Part shown: in pieces, positions 10,074 to 18,599 of the stretch | Numbering within the stretch: position 1 is the first letter of the stretch | Layout of the letters: every line of letters starts with the position of its first letter | Assembly: GCF_000620645.1 (NCBI RefSeq) | Contig: NZ_JIAV01000021.1 | Coordinates: 186,001-250,000 of the forward strand | Origin: Nocardioides sp. URHA0032 | Lineage (GTDB): Bacteria > Actinomycetota > Actinomycetes > Propionibacteriales > Nocardioidaceae | Direction of reading: 5' to 3' | DNA: 64,000 bases | Translations under genes and position numbers: made by a program | Notes under the pieces: model-generated | The model's input: only the letters and a program-made list of their open reading frames with translations | What the model was told of the DNA's origin: nothing | The model's database searches: none

Positions 10074-11691
10074 CCCGGGAGGCAGCGTGGGGCACCTCGA
10101 ACGGCGGCTGCTCGGATTGCGGCAACGGCTCCTCTTCACCGACGAGCCGGACCCGGGGGTGCTGCAGGGGGTCTTCGCGCTCCTCTACGTCCTCGACCTG
10201 ACGCTGCGGGCAGCCGGGAACGGGTCGCCGCTCGACGTGGGGATGTGGCCGACGGTCGGGCTGGCACTCACCGCGATCACGTCCGTGCTCGCCGTGGCGG
10301 TGCCCTGGGAGCGCCTGCCGCCCTGGGCGGTCGGGCTGCTGCCGATGCTGGACCTCGCGGCGCTCGGGTTGTCCCGGATGGACGAGCAGGGCGGCGGCGC
10401 GGGCATCCTCGCGGTCGTGCCCGCGCTGTGGCTGGGCCGCCAGTTCGGTCGCCGCGGAGCGGTCGCGGCGGTCCTCGGCACCACCCTGCTGCTCGCGCTG
10501 CCGAGCCTGGTCTTCCTGGGCTTCACCGGCGTGAACCTGTCCCGGGCGGTGCTGATCCCCGTCGTGGCGGGCTGGGCGGCGTTCGCGATCGCGTCGGCCC
10601 TCGACCAGGTGCGGGCCGGCATGGACGTGATCGCGCACCAGCGCCGGATCTCGGAGGCGATCTTCGACACCGTCGACGTCGGGCTGGTGCTCCTGGACCG
10701 CACCGGCGCGTACGAGGGCATGAACAAGCGGCACGAGGACTTCATGCGGCTGGCCTATCCCGCGGGCCACGCAGGGACGGCGGGCCAGCTCGGCCTCGTG
10801 TACGGCGGCGACGGCAGCACGCTGTTCGCCCGGGACGAGATGCCGACGTACCGCGCCAGCCGGGGCGAGGAGTTCGCCGACATCCGGATCTGGGTCGGCA
10901 ACGACCCGCTCACCAGGCGGGCCCTGTCGGTGTCGGCGCGCCGGGTCGAGGACGAACGCGGCGCGTTCGCCGGGGCCGCCCTGGCGTACAAGGACGTCAC
11001 CGACTTCATGCGCGCGCTGCGGGTGAAGGACGAGTTCGTGGCCTCGGTGTCGCACGAGCTCCGCACCCCGCTCACCTCGATCAACGGGTACGTCAACATC
11101 CTGCTCGAGCGCGACGACCTCCCGACCGACGTTGTCGCGCAGCTCGAGGTGGTGGCCCGCAACACGGTCCGGCTCACCCGCCTGGTGTCGGACCTGCTGC
11201 ACACCGCGCAGAACGACGAGGGCCCGATGCGGGTGGTGCGCGAGCACACGGACCTGGCGGCCGTCGTCCGCGGATGTGTGGAGGCCGCCGGCCCGGCCGC
11301 GCGCCGGGCCCAGGTCACCATCGCCGTCGACGCCCCGGACACGCTGACCGCGAACGTCGACGCCGAGCGGATGGCCCAGGTCGTGGACAACCTGCTCTCG
11401 AACGCCGTGAAGTACTCCCGCCGCGAGGGCCATGTCCGGGTCCGCCTCGGCACGGACGCCGGAGGTGTCGTGCTGTCGGTCGCCGACGACGGCATCGGGA
11501 TCGACGCCGCCGACCGGGACCGGCTCTTCACCCGGTTCTTCCGCACCCGCGAGGCCGAGGAGCGCGCGATCCAGGGTGTCGGCCTCGGCCTGAGCATCAC
11601 GAGGTCGATCGTGGAGGCTCACGGCGGTCGCGTCGAGGTGCACAGCCAGCTCGGCGTGGGCAGCGAGTTCGTGGTGCGGCTCCCGCAGTAG
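10066..11691 (+). CDS. Membrane-anchored PAS sensor histidine kinase
   Basis: 541 residues from the ATG at 10066, overlapping uppS. Residues about 25-190 contain five or six hydrophobic segments. A PAS domain follows at about 195-315 ([20 protein letters not shown]). HisKA has [13 protein letters not shown] with His near 331. The HATPase domain has [20 protein letters not shown] and [18 protein letters not shown]. It belongs to the large family of orphan phosphate/oxygen-type sensor kinases. No cognate regulator is adjacent in the same operon; the nearest response regulator gene (11697-12341) is convergent and belongs to a different pair. Confidence 0.83.
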   Translation: MADPGGSVGHLERRLLGLRQRLLFTDEPDPGVLQGVFALLYVLDLTLRAAGNGSPLDVGMWPTVGLALTAITSVLAVAVPWERLPPWAVGLLPMLDLAALGLSRMDEQGGGAGILAVVPALWLGRQFGRRGAVAAVLGTTLLLALPSLVFLGFTGVNLSRAVLIPVVAGWAAFAIASALDQVRAGMDVIAHQRRISEAIFDTVDVGLVLLDRTGAYEGMNKRHEDFMRLAYPAGHAGTAGQLGLVYGGDGSTLFARDEMPTYRASRGEEFADIRIWVGNDPLTRRALSVSARRVEDERGAFAGAALAYKDVTDFMRALRVKDEFVASVSHELRTPLTSINGYVNILLERDDLPTDVVAQLEVVARNTVRLTRLVSDLLHTAQNDEGPMRVVREHTDLAAVVRGCVEAAGPAARRAQVTIAVDAPDTLTANVDAERMAQVVDNLLSNAVKYSRREGHVRVRLGTDAGGVVLSVADDGIGIDAADRDRLFTRFFRTREAEERAIQGVGLGLSITRSIVEAHGGRVEVHSQLGVGSEFVVRLPQ

Positions 11692-11696
11692 GCCGG

Positions 11697-12341
11697 CTAG
11701 CCGTCGGCGTCGAGGCCGCGCTCGATCGCGTAGCGGGTGAGCTCCACCCGGTTGTGCATCTGCAGCTTGCGCAGCGTGTTCTGCACGTGGTTCTGGACGG
11801 TGCGGTGGGAGAGGACGAGCCGCTCGGCGATCTGCCGGTACGACAACCCCTTGGCGACCATCTTGAGCACCTCGGTCTCCCGGTCGGTGAGCCGCGGGTC
11901 GTCCGGGCTGTCCGAGGTGCGCTGGAACTCGCCCAGCACGAGCCCGGCCAGGCCCGGCGTGAAGACCGGGTCGCCGTCGGCGGTCCGGCGTACGGCGTCG
12001 AGCAGCTCCTCGCGGGAGGCCGACTTCACCAGGTAGCCGGTGGCGCCGGCCTTGACCGCCGCGAGCACGTCCGCCTGCTCGCCGGAGGCGGAGAGGATCA
12101 GCACCCTGACGTCCGGGTCCTGCTGGGCGATGGCGGCCGTGACCGCTACGCCGTCGGGCTCGGGGATCTGCAGGTCGAGCACGACCACGTCGGGCCGGGC
12201 GGCGGGGAACCGCGCGAGCGCCTCGCGCCCGGTGGCCGCGACGGCCACCACCTCCAGGCCGGCCGCCGCGAGGTCGCGCTCGACCGCGTCGCGCCACATC
12301 GGGTGGTCGTCGACGACCATCACGCGCACCGCGTCGCTCAC
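11697..12341 (-). CDS. LuxR/NarL-type response regulator, MacR-like
   Basis: 214 residues from a GTG at 12341 that overlaps the kinase stop as GTGA, so the two are translationally coupled. The receiver domain has acidic pocket Asp11-Asp12, phospho-acceptor Asp56 (VVVLDLQIP) and Lys near 105 in GYLVKSAS. The C-terminal LuxR helix-turn-helix (about 150-214) contains LTDRETEVLKMVAKGLSYRQ and HRTVQNHVQNTLRKL. Pairing with a MacS-family kinase points to the Streptomyces MacRS type, involved there in morphogenesis; the target here is not known. Confidence 0.85.
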   Translation of the reverse strand: MSDAVRVMVVDDHPMWRDAVERDLAAAGLEVVAVAATGREALARFPAARPDVVVLDLQIPEPDGVAVTAAIAQQDPDVRVLILSASGEQADVLAAVKAGATGYLVKSASREELLDAVRRTADGDPVFTPGLAGLVLGEFQRTSDSPDDPRLTDRETEVLKMVAKGLSYRQIAERLVLSHRTVQNHVQNTLRKLQMHNRVELTRYAIERGLDADG

Positions 12342-13468
12342 GATGCCGACCCCAGGCCGGCGCCGGGTCGCGGTACGACGAGCTCCCACTCGGTGCCGAA
12401 GTCACCGCTCACCAGGTCGGCGGTGCCGCCGAGGTCGGCGATCCGCCCCCGGATCGACTCCGCGACCCCGAGCCGGCCCTGGGCGGCCGCCTCGTCGAGC
12501 CGGCCCGCCGGGATGCCGGGGCCGTCGTCGCGTACCGAGACCTCGACGCGGTCGGGGAACGCTTGGAGCAGCACCCAGGCCGGCGCGTCCGTCCCGACGT
12601 GGGTGCGCACGTTGTCGAGGCACGCGCTCGTCGCGGCGACCAGCTCCAGCGCCGTGGCCGCGGGGAGCTCGACGGGGACGCCCGGCGTCGACACCGTGAC
12701 CTGGTCGCGGCGCTCCAGCCGGGTCAGCGCGGCGCCCACGTCCACGGTGTCGCCGCCGGCGACGCTGACCTCGTCCTGCTCGCGGATCAGCGCCCGCAGC
12801 GCGTGCTCCTGCTCACCGGCCAACCGCCCGAGCTCGGCGCCGTCACCGCCCAGCTCGCGGCCGCGCCGCTGCACCAGGGCGAGCACCTGCAGCACGCCGT
12901 CGTGCACGGCCCGGGCCAGCCGGGCCCGCTCGGCGGCCACCGCGGCAGCGCGTTCCGCGACGTCACGCTCGGTCGCCATCTCCTGCAGCGACTGGCACAT
13001 GAAGCCGAGAATGGCGCCACCGACCAGCAGCAGGAAGGTGTTGCCGTAGTCGGAGGCATCCACCTCCTGCCGCGCGAGGTCCGCGCCGGCGAGCAGCGCG
13101 CCCGCGGCCAGGCCACCGGCCGCGCGGTACTGGATCGCCCAGGCGGCGAGAGCCGCGATCACCCAGAAGCCCGGCACGCTGGAGGTGACCCCGTCGTCCT
13201 TGACGAGCGGGGACACGAGGAGCAGCCCCATCGCGATGCCCAGGTCCGCGGCGAGCAGCCGGAAGGTCCGCCGCCGGGGCTCGGCGTACGCCCAGGTGGC
13301 GATGCCGGTCCAGGCGGTCATCAGCACCAGGCAGGCCACGCCCGCCGCCGGCCGCTGCAGCTCCTCGGCGTGCCAGATGTTGAGCAGCACGGCGTTTCCG
13401 AGCAGGACCACGCGCAGCACCGCGACCGCCAGGAACAACCGGTCCTTGACCGCGACGGCTGCCGGCAT
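12338..13468 (-). CDS. MacS-family sensor histidine kinase
   Basis: 376 residues from the ATG at 13468 (GGAG six bases upstream); a GTG at 13492 would add eight residues. The N-terminal half has five or six membrane segments of the MacS/DUF5931 type. The dimerisation helix contains ARLARAVHDGVLQVLALVQR with the phospho-acceptor His near 189, the HisKA_3-like form seen in NarL-type partners. The ATPase domain contains VSVRDDGPGIPAGR and GRLGVAESI. It pairs with the LuxR regulator downstream through a GTGA overlap. The N-terminal assignment is from recalled family pattern and is less certain than the kinase call. Confidence 0.78.
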   Translation of the reverse strand: MPAAVAVKDRLFLAVAVLRVVLLGNAVLLNIWHAEELQRPAAGVACLVLMTAWTGIATWAYAEPRRRTFRLLAADLGIAMGLLLVSPLVKDDGVTSSVPGFWVIAALAAWAIQYRAAGGLAAGALLAGADLARQEVDASDYGNTFLLLVGGAILGFMCQSLQEMATERDVAERAAAVAAERARLARAVHDGVLQVLALVQRRGRELGGDGAELGRLAGEQEHALRALIREQDEVSVAGGDTVDVGAALTRLERRDQVTVSTPGVPVELPAATALELVAATSACLDNVRTHVGTDAPAWVLLQAFPDRVEVSVRDDGPGIPAGRLDEAAAQGRLGVAESIRGRIADLGGTADLVSGDFGTEWELVVPRPGAGLGSAS

Positions 13469-13566
13469 GCTCCAGGCCCTCCACGCGTTCACACGCGGCA
13501 GTGTTGCAAACGATCTGAGTATCCGTGCGGATGCCGGGGCGTCGCGGTCCGGCCGAGGCTGGGGGC

Positions 13567-13894
13567 ATGGAATCCCAGGCACCCACCCCGAAGAACACCG
13601 CGGCCTTCTACGCCCAGTCCGCCATCTCGTTCGGACTGGGCCTTCTACGCCCAGTCCGCCATCTCGTTCGGACTGGCCCTCTTCACCATGCTCGCCGCCG
13701 TCTACTACCTGCCGGCGGACCCGTGGCCCAAGGCCTTCCTGGCACTCGGCACGGTCTTCCTGACGACCTCGGCGTTCAGCCTCGCCAAGTGCGTGCGAGA
13801 CGCACACGAGAGCCAGTACGTCGTCTCCCGGCTCGACCAGGCCCGCGTCGACCGGATCCTCGCCGACCACGACCCGTGGAAGCAGGTCGGCTGA
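13567..13894 (+). pseudogene. YiaA/YiaB-like inner membrane protein, frameshifted by a 37-bp tandem duplication
   Basis: From the ATG at 13567 the frame reads about 24 good residues (ending FYAQSAISFGLG) and then runs into nonsense, while the rest of the protein lies in another frame up to the stop at 13894. The cause is visible: a 37-base unit starting at 13606 is repeated starting at 13643. Removing one copy restores a 96-residue protein with two membrane segments (ALFTMLAAVYYLP and FLALGTVFLTTSAFSL) and a charged tail, typical of the YiaA/B family of unknown function. A shortened product could start at ATG 13688. It may be a genuine mutation, a reversible slippage switch or an assembly artefact. 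Confidence 0.8.
13606..13679. repeat. 37-bp perfect tandem duplication
   Basis: Two adjacent copies, 13606-13642 and 13643-13679, differ at most at the last bases. Because 37 is not a multiple of three, the copy number decides whether the yiaA-like gene is in frame. Confidence 0.85.
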
Positions 13895-13909
13895 CCGGCT
13901 CGTCGTCGC

Positions 13910-14413
13910 TCAGCTGCCGACCCGGTCGCTGCGTCTCTCGATGAGGACCACGTCCCGCCACTGCCCGGCCAGCGGCCCGTACGACATCAGGGCCACCCGC
14001 TCACGGGTCCCGACCACCCGGAACCCGACCGAGTCGTGCAGGGCGAGGCTCACGGCGTTCTCCGGGAACACCCCGGACTGCAGGGTCCAGATGCCGGCGT
14101 CCTCGGTCGACTCCACGAGGGCCTCCAGCAGTCGTCGGCCGACGCCGCGGCCGGCGGCCGCCGCGGCGACGTACACGGAGTGCTCGGCGACCCCGGCGTA
14201 CACGCACCGGTCAGAGACCGGGGAGGCGGCCGCCCAGCCGGCCACCCGGCCACCTTCGACGGCGACCAGGCGATGGCCGGGCAGCTTGCCGGCGTCGAAC
14301 TGCTCCCACGACGGCGGCTCGGCCTCGAACGTCGCGTGCCCGGTGGCGATGCCCTCGGCGTAGATGCGCTCGACCTCGGGCCAGTGCTCCCGGGTCATCG
14401 GCTCGACCGTCAT
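13910..14413 (-). CDS. arsN1: GNAT N-acetyltransferase, ArsN1/phosphinothricin acetyltransferase-like
   Basis: 167 residues. GNAT fold with acetyl-CoA-binding RGVGRRLLEALV near residue 90 and family features GHATFEAEPPSWEQF and NAVSLALHDSVGFRVVG, as in Bar/PAT-like enzymes. It is the last gene of an arsenic operon and overlaps arsC by four bases. Relatives in ars operons (ArsN1) acetylate the arsenic antibiotic arsinothricin and related amino acids; from context that is the most likely role here. A general phosphinothricin-type acetyltransferase is the alternative. Confidence 0.75.
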   Translation of the reverse strand: MTVEPMTREHWPEVERIYAEGIATGHATFEAEPPSWEQFDAGKLPGHRLVAVEGGRVAGWAAASPVSDRCVYAGVAEHSVYVAAAAAGRGVGRRLLEALVESTEDAGIWTLQSGVFPENAVSLALHDSVGFRVVGTRERVALMSYGPLAGQWRDVVLIERRSDRVGS

Positions 14414-14805
14414 GCCAGCTCAGCGACGAGCCGTTCGACGCGGCGGCGGATCTCGTCGCGGATCGGCCGCACCGCCTCGATGCCCTGCCCGGCCGGGTCG
14501 TCGAGGACCCAGTCCTCGTAACGCTTGCCGGGGTGGAAGGGGCACTCGTCCCCACAGCCCATCGTGACCACGACGTCGGCCTCGCGGACTGCGGAGTCCG
14601 AGAGCAGCTTCGGCGACTCCCCGGCGATGTCGATGCCCTCCTCCGCCATCGCCGCGACCGCGACCGGGTTCACCCGGTCGGCGGGCCGCGACCCGGCGGA
14701 CAGCACCGCGACCCGGTCGCCCGCGAGGTGCTGGAGGTACCCGGCCGCCATCTGCGAGCGGCCGGCGTTGTGGACGCAGACGAACAGCACGGTCGGGACC
14801 GGCAT
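14410..14805 (-). CDS. arsC: Arsenate reductase, low-molecular-weight phosphatase fold
   Basis: 131 residues. It reduces arsenate to arsenite for export. The P-loop VLFVCVHNAGRS has nucleophile Cys10 and Arg16. A second cysteine region TMGCGDECPF has Cys84 and Cys88, and the acid-side DWVLDDPAGQ completes the active site. In Actinobacteria the reductant may be thioredoxin or mycothiol; the sequence does not settle this. Its start overlaps the aquaporin stop by one base (TGATG) and its end overlaps arsN1 by four, so the operon is tightly coupled. Confidence 0.9.
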   Translation of the reverse strand: MPVPTVLFVCVHNAGRSQMAAGYLQHLAGDRVAVLSAGSRPADRVNPVAVAAMAEEGIDIAGESPKLLSDSAVREADVVVTMGCGDECPFHPGKRYEDWVLDDPAGQGIEAVRPIRDEIRRRVERLVAELA

Positions 14806-15473
14806 CAGGCCTCCTGGGGAGTGGGGTGGAGCAGGACGACGAGCGCCGCGCCGACGACGCCACCGAGGAGCTGCATGAGGACGAACGCCGGGACCGAGCC
14901 CGGGTCGATCCCGGCGAAGGTGTCGGAGAACATCCGCGCGACCGTCACGGCCGGGTTCGCGAAGCTCGTCGAGCTGGTGAACCAGTACGCCGCCGCGATG
15001 TAGCCGCCGACCGCGAACGCCACCGTCTCGATGCGCGGCGAGCGCAGCGTCCCGAACACGACGAGCACGAGCCCGACCGTGGCGACGACCTCGCCGAGGA
15101 GCTGGCCGGACCCGCCCCGCTCGTGGCCGGACACCGACACGGCGTCGAGGTCGAACATCAGGTTGGCGACCACGACGCCCAGCAGGCCGCCGACGAGCTG
15201 GGCGACGACCAGGGCCGCCGCGGTCGGGGTGTCGACGCGCCCGAGGGTTCGCTCGACCAGGGTGACCACGGGGTTGAACGACGCCGACACGGGTTGCAGC
15301 GCCAGGATCAGCGCGACCAGGACCGCGCCCGTGGCGACGCTGTTCTCGAGGAGCTGGAGCCCGGTGTCCCCGGGCGAGAGCCGCTGCGCCGCGATGCCGG
15401 AGCCGACCACGGCCGCGACAAGGAACGCCGTACCGACCAGCTCGGCAACCGCCCGCCGGACCAGCGCCGTCAC
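14805..15473 (-). CDS. MIP/aquaporin family channel (probable arsenite channel)
   Basis: 222 residues from a GTG at 15473 overlapping the arsR stop as GTGA. Six hydrophobic segments with the two half-helix signatures of the family: FNPVVT near residue 55 (NPV in place of NPA) and FANPAVT near residue 170. MIP channels conduct water, glycerol or As(OH)3. Here it sits between arsR and arsC in place of ArsB or Acr3, the arrangement known from rhizobial AqpS operons, so arsenite produced by ArsC probably leaves through it. The NPV variant is odd but is found in the TIP/AqpS-like subgroup. Confidence 0.82.
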   Translation of the reverse strand: MTALVRRAVAELVGTAFLVAAVVGSGIAAQRLSPGDTGLQLLENSVATGAVLVALILALQPVSASFNPVVTLVERTLGRVDTPTAAALVVAQLVGGLLGVVVANLMFDLDAVSVSGHERGGSGQLLGEVVATVGLVLVVFGTLRSPRIETVAFAVGGYIAAAYWFTSSTSFANPAVTVARMFSDTFAGIDPGSVPAFVLMQLLGGVVGAALVVLLHPTPQEA

Positions 15474-15829
15474 GCGGTGACGCCGCCGAGGAGCGTGGCG
15501 AGGTCGCCGAGGGCGGTGGCGTTCACGCGGTAGTAGACCCACACGCCGCGCTTGTCCCGGTCCAGGAGGCCGGCGTCGTGCAGCAGCTTGAGGTGGTGGC
15601 TGATCGTGGGCTGGGACAGCTCGAAGGCGTCGTTGAGGTCGCACACGCAGGCCTCGCCGTCCGCGTGCGAGGCGACCAGCGAGAGCAGCCGGAGCCGGAC
15701 CGGGTCCGCGATCGCCTTCACCAGCGGAGCGATCCGCTCGGCGGCGTCCGCGGACAGCGGCTCGCGGGTCACGGGGGAGCAGCAGGCGACCGCCTGCACC
15801 GGCGTCAGCTCGAGCAGAGACTTCGACAT
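15470..15829 (-). CDS. arsR: ArsR/SmtB-family arsenical-responsive repressor
   Basis: 119 residues from the ATG at 15829. Winged helix with recognition region LSQPTISHHLKLLHDAGL and wing RGVWVYYRV. Metalloid-binding cysteines are visible at EACVCDL (Cys61, Cys63) and an N-terminal Cys16-Cys17 pair, so trivalent arsenic could bind a three-cysteine site. It heads the minus-strand ars operon and is divergent from arsI across 78 bases that contain inverted TCGATGT-type repeats; it most likely represses both directions. Confidence 0.9.
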   Translation of the reverse strand: MSKSLLELTPVQAVACCSPVTREPLSADAAERIAPLVKAIADPVRLRLLSLVASHADGEACVCDLNDAFELSQPTISHHLKLLHDAGLLDRDKRGVWVYYRVNATALGDLATLLGGVTA

Positions 15830-15907
15830 GCGTCGATATTGACAGATCTCGATGTTTGGGTCCAGTATCCGTACATCGAAGTTCATCTATGTCTTAGGAG
15901 GCACCCC
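15830..15907. promoter_or_regulatory. Divergent ars promoter/operator region
   Basis: The 78-base gap between arsR and arsI contains tcgatgt (15849-15855) and its exact inverted copy acatcga (15873-15879), 17 bases apart, plus a further imperfect dyad with tcgatat near 15834. These ATCGA half-sites are candidate ArsR operators. AGGAGG at 15897-15902 is the arsI ribosome binding site. Confidence 0.5.
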
Positions 15908-16318
15908 ATGTCCCGTGTCCAGCTCGCGCTCAACGTCGACGACCTCGACACCTCGATCGCGTTCTACTCCAAACTGTTCGACACCGAGCCGGCGAAGGTC
16001 CGCCCGGGCTACGCCAACTTCGCGGTCGCCGAGCCGCCGCTCAAGCTGGTGCTGATCGAGAACCCGGGCCAGGGCGGCTCGATCAACCACCTCGGCGTCG
16101 AGGTGGTCGACACCGACACCGTCGACGCCGAGCAGACCCGCCTGGCCGAGGCCGGCTTCGCCTCCGTCGACGAGCGCGGCACCACGTGCTGCTACGCGAA
16201 GCAGGACAAGTTCTGGGTCGAGGGCGCTCCGAACGGCGAGCGCTGGGAGATCTACACCGTCCTCGCGGACAGCCCGACGCCGAGCGGCGAGGCCGCGGGC
16301 GCGGTCTGCTGCGCGTAG
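15908..16318 (+). CDS. arsI: ArsI/CadI-family organoarsenical C-As lyase / metal-induced glyoxalase-fold protein
   Basis: 136 residues. Type I extradiol/glyoxalase fold. The vicinal Cys94-Cys95 (GTTCCYAKQDKFWV) and metal-ligand candidates His61 (INHLGVEV) and Glu114 (RWEIYTVL) match ArsI enzymes, which cleave the carbon-arsenic bond of trivalent methylarsenicals or aromatic arsenicals with Fe(II). The C-terminal VCCA adds another cysteine pair, also usual in the ArsI/CadI group. It is divergent from the arsR operon and has a strong AGGAGG site. A cadmium-induced CadI role is the alternative; the ars context favours ArsI. Confidence 0.85.
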   Translation: MSRVQLALNVDDLDTSIAFYSKLFDTEPAKVRPGYANFAVAEPPLKLVLIENPGQGGSINHLGVEVVDTDTVDAEQTRLAEAGFASVDERGTTCCYAKQDKFWVEGAPNGERWEIYTVLADSPTPSGEAAGAVCCA

Positions 16319-16326
16319 GTCTTTTA

Positions 16327-16391
16327 CCGTCGAGTGACGTGAAATGGCTGGGACTTCGGGCAAATGACAGCCAGTTCGCGTCACTCGACGG
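16327..16391. terminator. Long near-perfect inverted repeat between arsI and zur (bidirectional terminator or REP-like hairpin)
   Basis: Arms 16327-16350 and 16368-16391 pair over 24 bases with two mismatches around a 17-base loop. It lies between the convergent ends of arsI and zur, so it can terminate both. The arms are longer than needed for termination, and a mobile REP/MITE-like origin is possible. Confidence 0.6.
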
Positions 16392-16403
16392 GAGATGGCC
16401 GGC

Positions 16404-16808
16404 CTAGGAGCGGCAGTTCGCGCAGGTGCCGAAGATCTCGAGGGTGTGGCTGACGTCGTCGAAGCCGTGCTCGGCCGCGATCGCGCGGGTCCACCGCTCC
16501 ACGGTCGGACCCTCCACCTCCACGGTCGCGCCGCAGTCGCGGCAGACCAGGTGGTGGTGGTGGGAGTCCGAGCAGCGGCGGTAGATCGCCTCGCCGTCCT
16601 CCGTGCGCAGGAGGTCGACCTCGCCGGCCTCGGCCAGCCGCTGGAGGGTCCGGTAGACCGTCGCGAGGCCGACGGGGTCGCCCCGCTCGCCGAGCAGCTC
16701 GTGGATCTCCTGCGCCGAGCGGAAGTCGTCGAACGACGCCAGCGCGTCGACGACCGCCCGCCGCTGGCGGGTGGGCCGCATGCTCCCCGAGGGGTCAGTG
16801 CTCGTCAT
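16404..16808 (-). CDS. zur: Fur-family zinc uptake regulator
   Basis: 134 residues from the ATG at 16808. Fur fold with N-terminal winged helix (TRQRRAVVDAL, GLATVYRTLQRLAEAG) and C-terminal metal domain with HHHHLVCRDCG and CANC cysteine pairs for the structural zinc. It is the last gene of the znuACB operon, overlapping znuB by 14 bases, and tandem Zur-type boxes lie at the operon promoter, so Zur is far more likely than Fur. It would repress the zinc importer when zinc is sufficient. Confidence 0.88.
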   Translation of the reverse strand: MTSTDPSGSMRPTRQRRAVVDALASFDDFRSAQEIHELLGERGDPVGLATVYRTLQRLAEAGEVDLLRTEDGEAIYRRCSDSHHHHLVCRDCGATVEVEGPTVERWTRAIAAEHGFDDVSHTLEIFGTCANCRS

Positions 16809-17802
16809 AGTGCCTCCCGTGCGGCGCGTGCCGGTGGCCGTCGTGGACGTAGTCGACGTGGTCGCCGTGGGGGACCGCGACGTGGCCACAGTCCTCGCCG
16901 TGGTCGTGGGGGTGCTCGTCAATGGTGTCGTGCACCGTCGCCGCCACGACCGGGAACGGCTGCCGCAGCCGACGGCGGGACCGCAGCCAGATGCCGACCG
17001 GCCAGGCGACGACGAAGCCGGCCAGGGCCAGCAGCACGATCGTCGGGCCGGGCGCGACCCGCGCGTGGAACGAGGCGTACGCCGAGAGCAGCAGCCCGCC
17101 CACCGACGCCAGCGTGCCGAGCGCCATCGCCGCGCCGAGCGTCGTGCGGAACGACCGGCTGACCTGCTGGGCGGTCGCGACCGGCACCACCATCAGCGCC
17201 GAGACCAGCAGCAGGCCGACGGTCCGCATCGCGACGGTCACGCTGACGGCGGCGAGCACCGCGACCAGCAGGTTGTACGCCCGGATGTTGAGCCCCGCCA
17301 CCCGCGCGAACTCCTGGTCCTGCGCGACCGCGAACAGCTGCGGGGCGAACCCCACGCAGACGACCACGACGACCGCGGCGAGCCCCATCGTGACCCCGAC
17401 GTCGCCCACGGAGATCGTGGTGATCGAGCCGAACAGGTACTGCTGGAGCCGCGCCCCGCTCTGGCCGGCGAGACCGGTGATCAGCACGCCGCCGGCCAGG
17501 CCGCCGTAGAACAGCAGGGCGAGCGCGACGTCGCCGTTCGCGTGCCCGCGCTCGCGGATCACCTCGATCACGACCGCGCCGATCACCGCGACGCCGACGG
17601 CCGTCCAGGTCGGGGAGGCCCCGGTCAGCAGGCCGAGCGCGACGCCGGTGACCGCGACGTGGCCGATCCCGTCGCCCATCAGCGCCAGCCGGCGCTGCAC
17701 GAGGTAGGTCCCGACCGCGGGGGCGGCCAGCCCGGTGAAGACCGCGGCGAGGATGGCCCGCTGCATGAACCCTAGGCCGAGCAGGTCGAGGTACTCGCTC
17801 AC
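16795..17802 (-). CDS. znuB: Zinc ABC transporter permease
   Basis: 335 residues from a GTG at 17802 that overlaps the znuC stop (GTGA). ABC-3 family permease with about eight membrane segments and the conserved region LALMGDGIGHVAVTGVALG near the cytoplasmic coupling site. The last 45 residues are hydrophilic and rich in His and Asp (repeats of HDHGED and HGDHVDY type), which is beyond the usual permease end and probably a cytoplasmic zinc-binding tail. Works with ZnuA and ZnuC to import zinc. Confidence 0.9.
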   Translation of the reverse strand: MSEYLDLLGLGFMQRAILAAVFTGLAAPAVGTYLVQRRLALMGDGIGHVAVTGVALGLLTGASPTWTAVGVAVIGAVVIEVIRERGHANGDVALALLFYGGLAGGVLITGLAGQSGARLQQYLFGSITTISVGDVGVTMGLAAVVVVVCVGFAPQLFAVAQDQEFARVAGLNIRAYNLLVAVLAAVSVTVAMRTVGLLLVSALMVVPVATAQQVSRSFRTTLGAAMALGTLASVGGLLLSAYASFHARVAPGPTIVLLALAGFVVAWPVGIWLRSRRRLRQPFPVVAATVHDTIDEHPHDHGEDCGHVAVPHGDHVDYVHDGHRHAPHGRHYDEH

Positions 17803-18599
17803 TCCGGACCCCCCTCGATGAGCGACGCGATGTGCGGCGCGTGGTCGTGCCGCTCGGGCTCCGGATGGTGGTGGTGGCCGGCGTCGTGGAGGTCGAGGTG
17901 CGCGGTGGCGACCTGGTCGCTGGCCAGCGGCGGGCCGTCGTACGCGACCCGGCCGTCCCTCATCACGACCGCCCGGTCGATCAGTGGCGCCATCGGGCCG
18001 AGCTCGTGGGCGACCAGCACGATCGTGGCGCCGCGCCCGGACAGCGTCGCGAGGGTGTCGGCCAGCACCTGCTGGTTCGGCAGGTCGACACCGGCGGTGG
18101 GCTCGTCGAGGAAGAACAGCTCCGGCTCGCCGGCCAGCGCGCGGGCGATCAGCACCCGCTGCTGCTGGCCACCCGAGAGCGTCGAGACGCCGTCGCGGGC
18201 CCGGTGCGCGAGCCCGACCACCTCGAGCGCGTCGTCGATCGCCGCCCGGTCGGCGCGGCGGAGCGGGCGCAGCAGCTTGCGGCGGGTGAGCCGCCCGGAC
18301 GCCACCACCTCCCACACCGACGCCGGTACGCCGGACGCGGCGCCGCCGCGCTGCGGGACGAACCCGACCCGCTGCCAGTCGTGGAAGTCGTCGAGGGCGG
18401 TGCCGAACAGCCGCAGCGAGCCGGTCGCGAGCGGGCGCAGCCCGGTCAGCGCACGGACCAGCGTGGACTTGCCCGAGCCGTTCGCGCCCATCAGCGCGAC
18501 GAACTCGCCGGCGGCCACGGCCAGGTCGATGTGCCGCAGGATCGGGCGGCCGGCGATCGCGACGGCGCCGTCGTTCATCTCGATGACCGGGTCAGCCAC
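17799..18599 (-). CDS. znuC: Zinc ABC transporter ATP-binding protein
   Basis: 266 residues from a GTG at 18599, overlapping the znuA stop by eight bases. Walker A GANGSGKST (about 38-46), signature LSGGQQQR, Walker B LFFLDEPTAG and switch His in VAHEL are all present. A His-rich C-terminal stretch (GHHHHPEPERHDH) may bind zinc, as in the permease tail. Powers zinc import through ZnuB. Confidence 0.9.
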   Translation of the reverse strand: MADPVIEMNDGAVAIAGRPILRHIDLAVAAGEFVALMGANGSGKSTLVRALTGLRPLATGSLRLFGTALDDFHDWQRVGFVPQRGGAASGVPASVWEVVASGRLTRRKLLRPLRRADRAAIDDALEVVGLAHRARDGVSTLSGGQQQRVLIARALAGEPELFFLDEPTAGVDLPNQQVLADTLATLSGRGATIVLVAHELGPMAPLIDRAVVMRDGRVAYDGPPLASDQVATAHLDLHDAGHHHHPEPERHDHAPHIASLIEGGPE

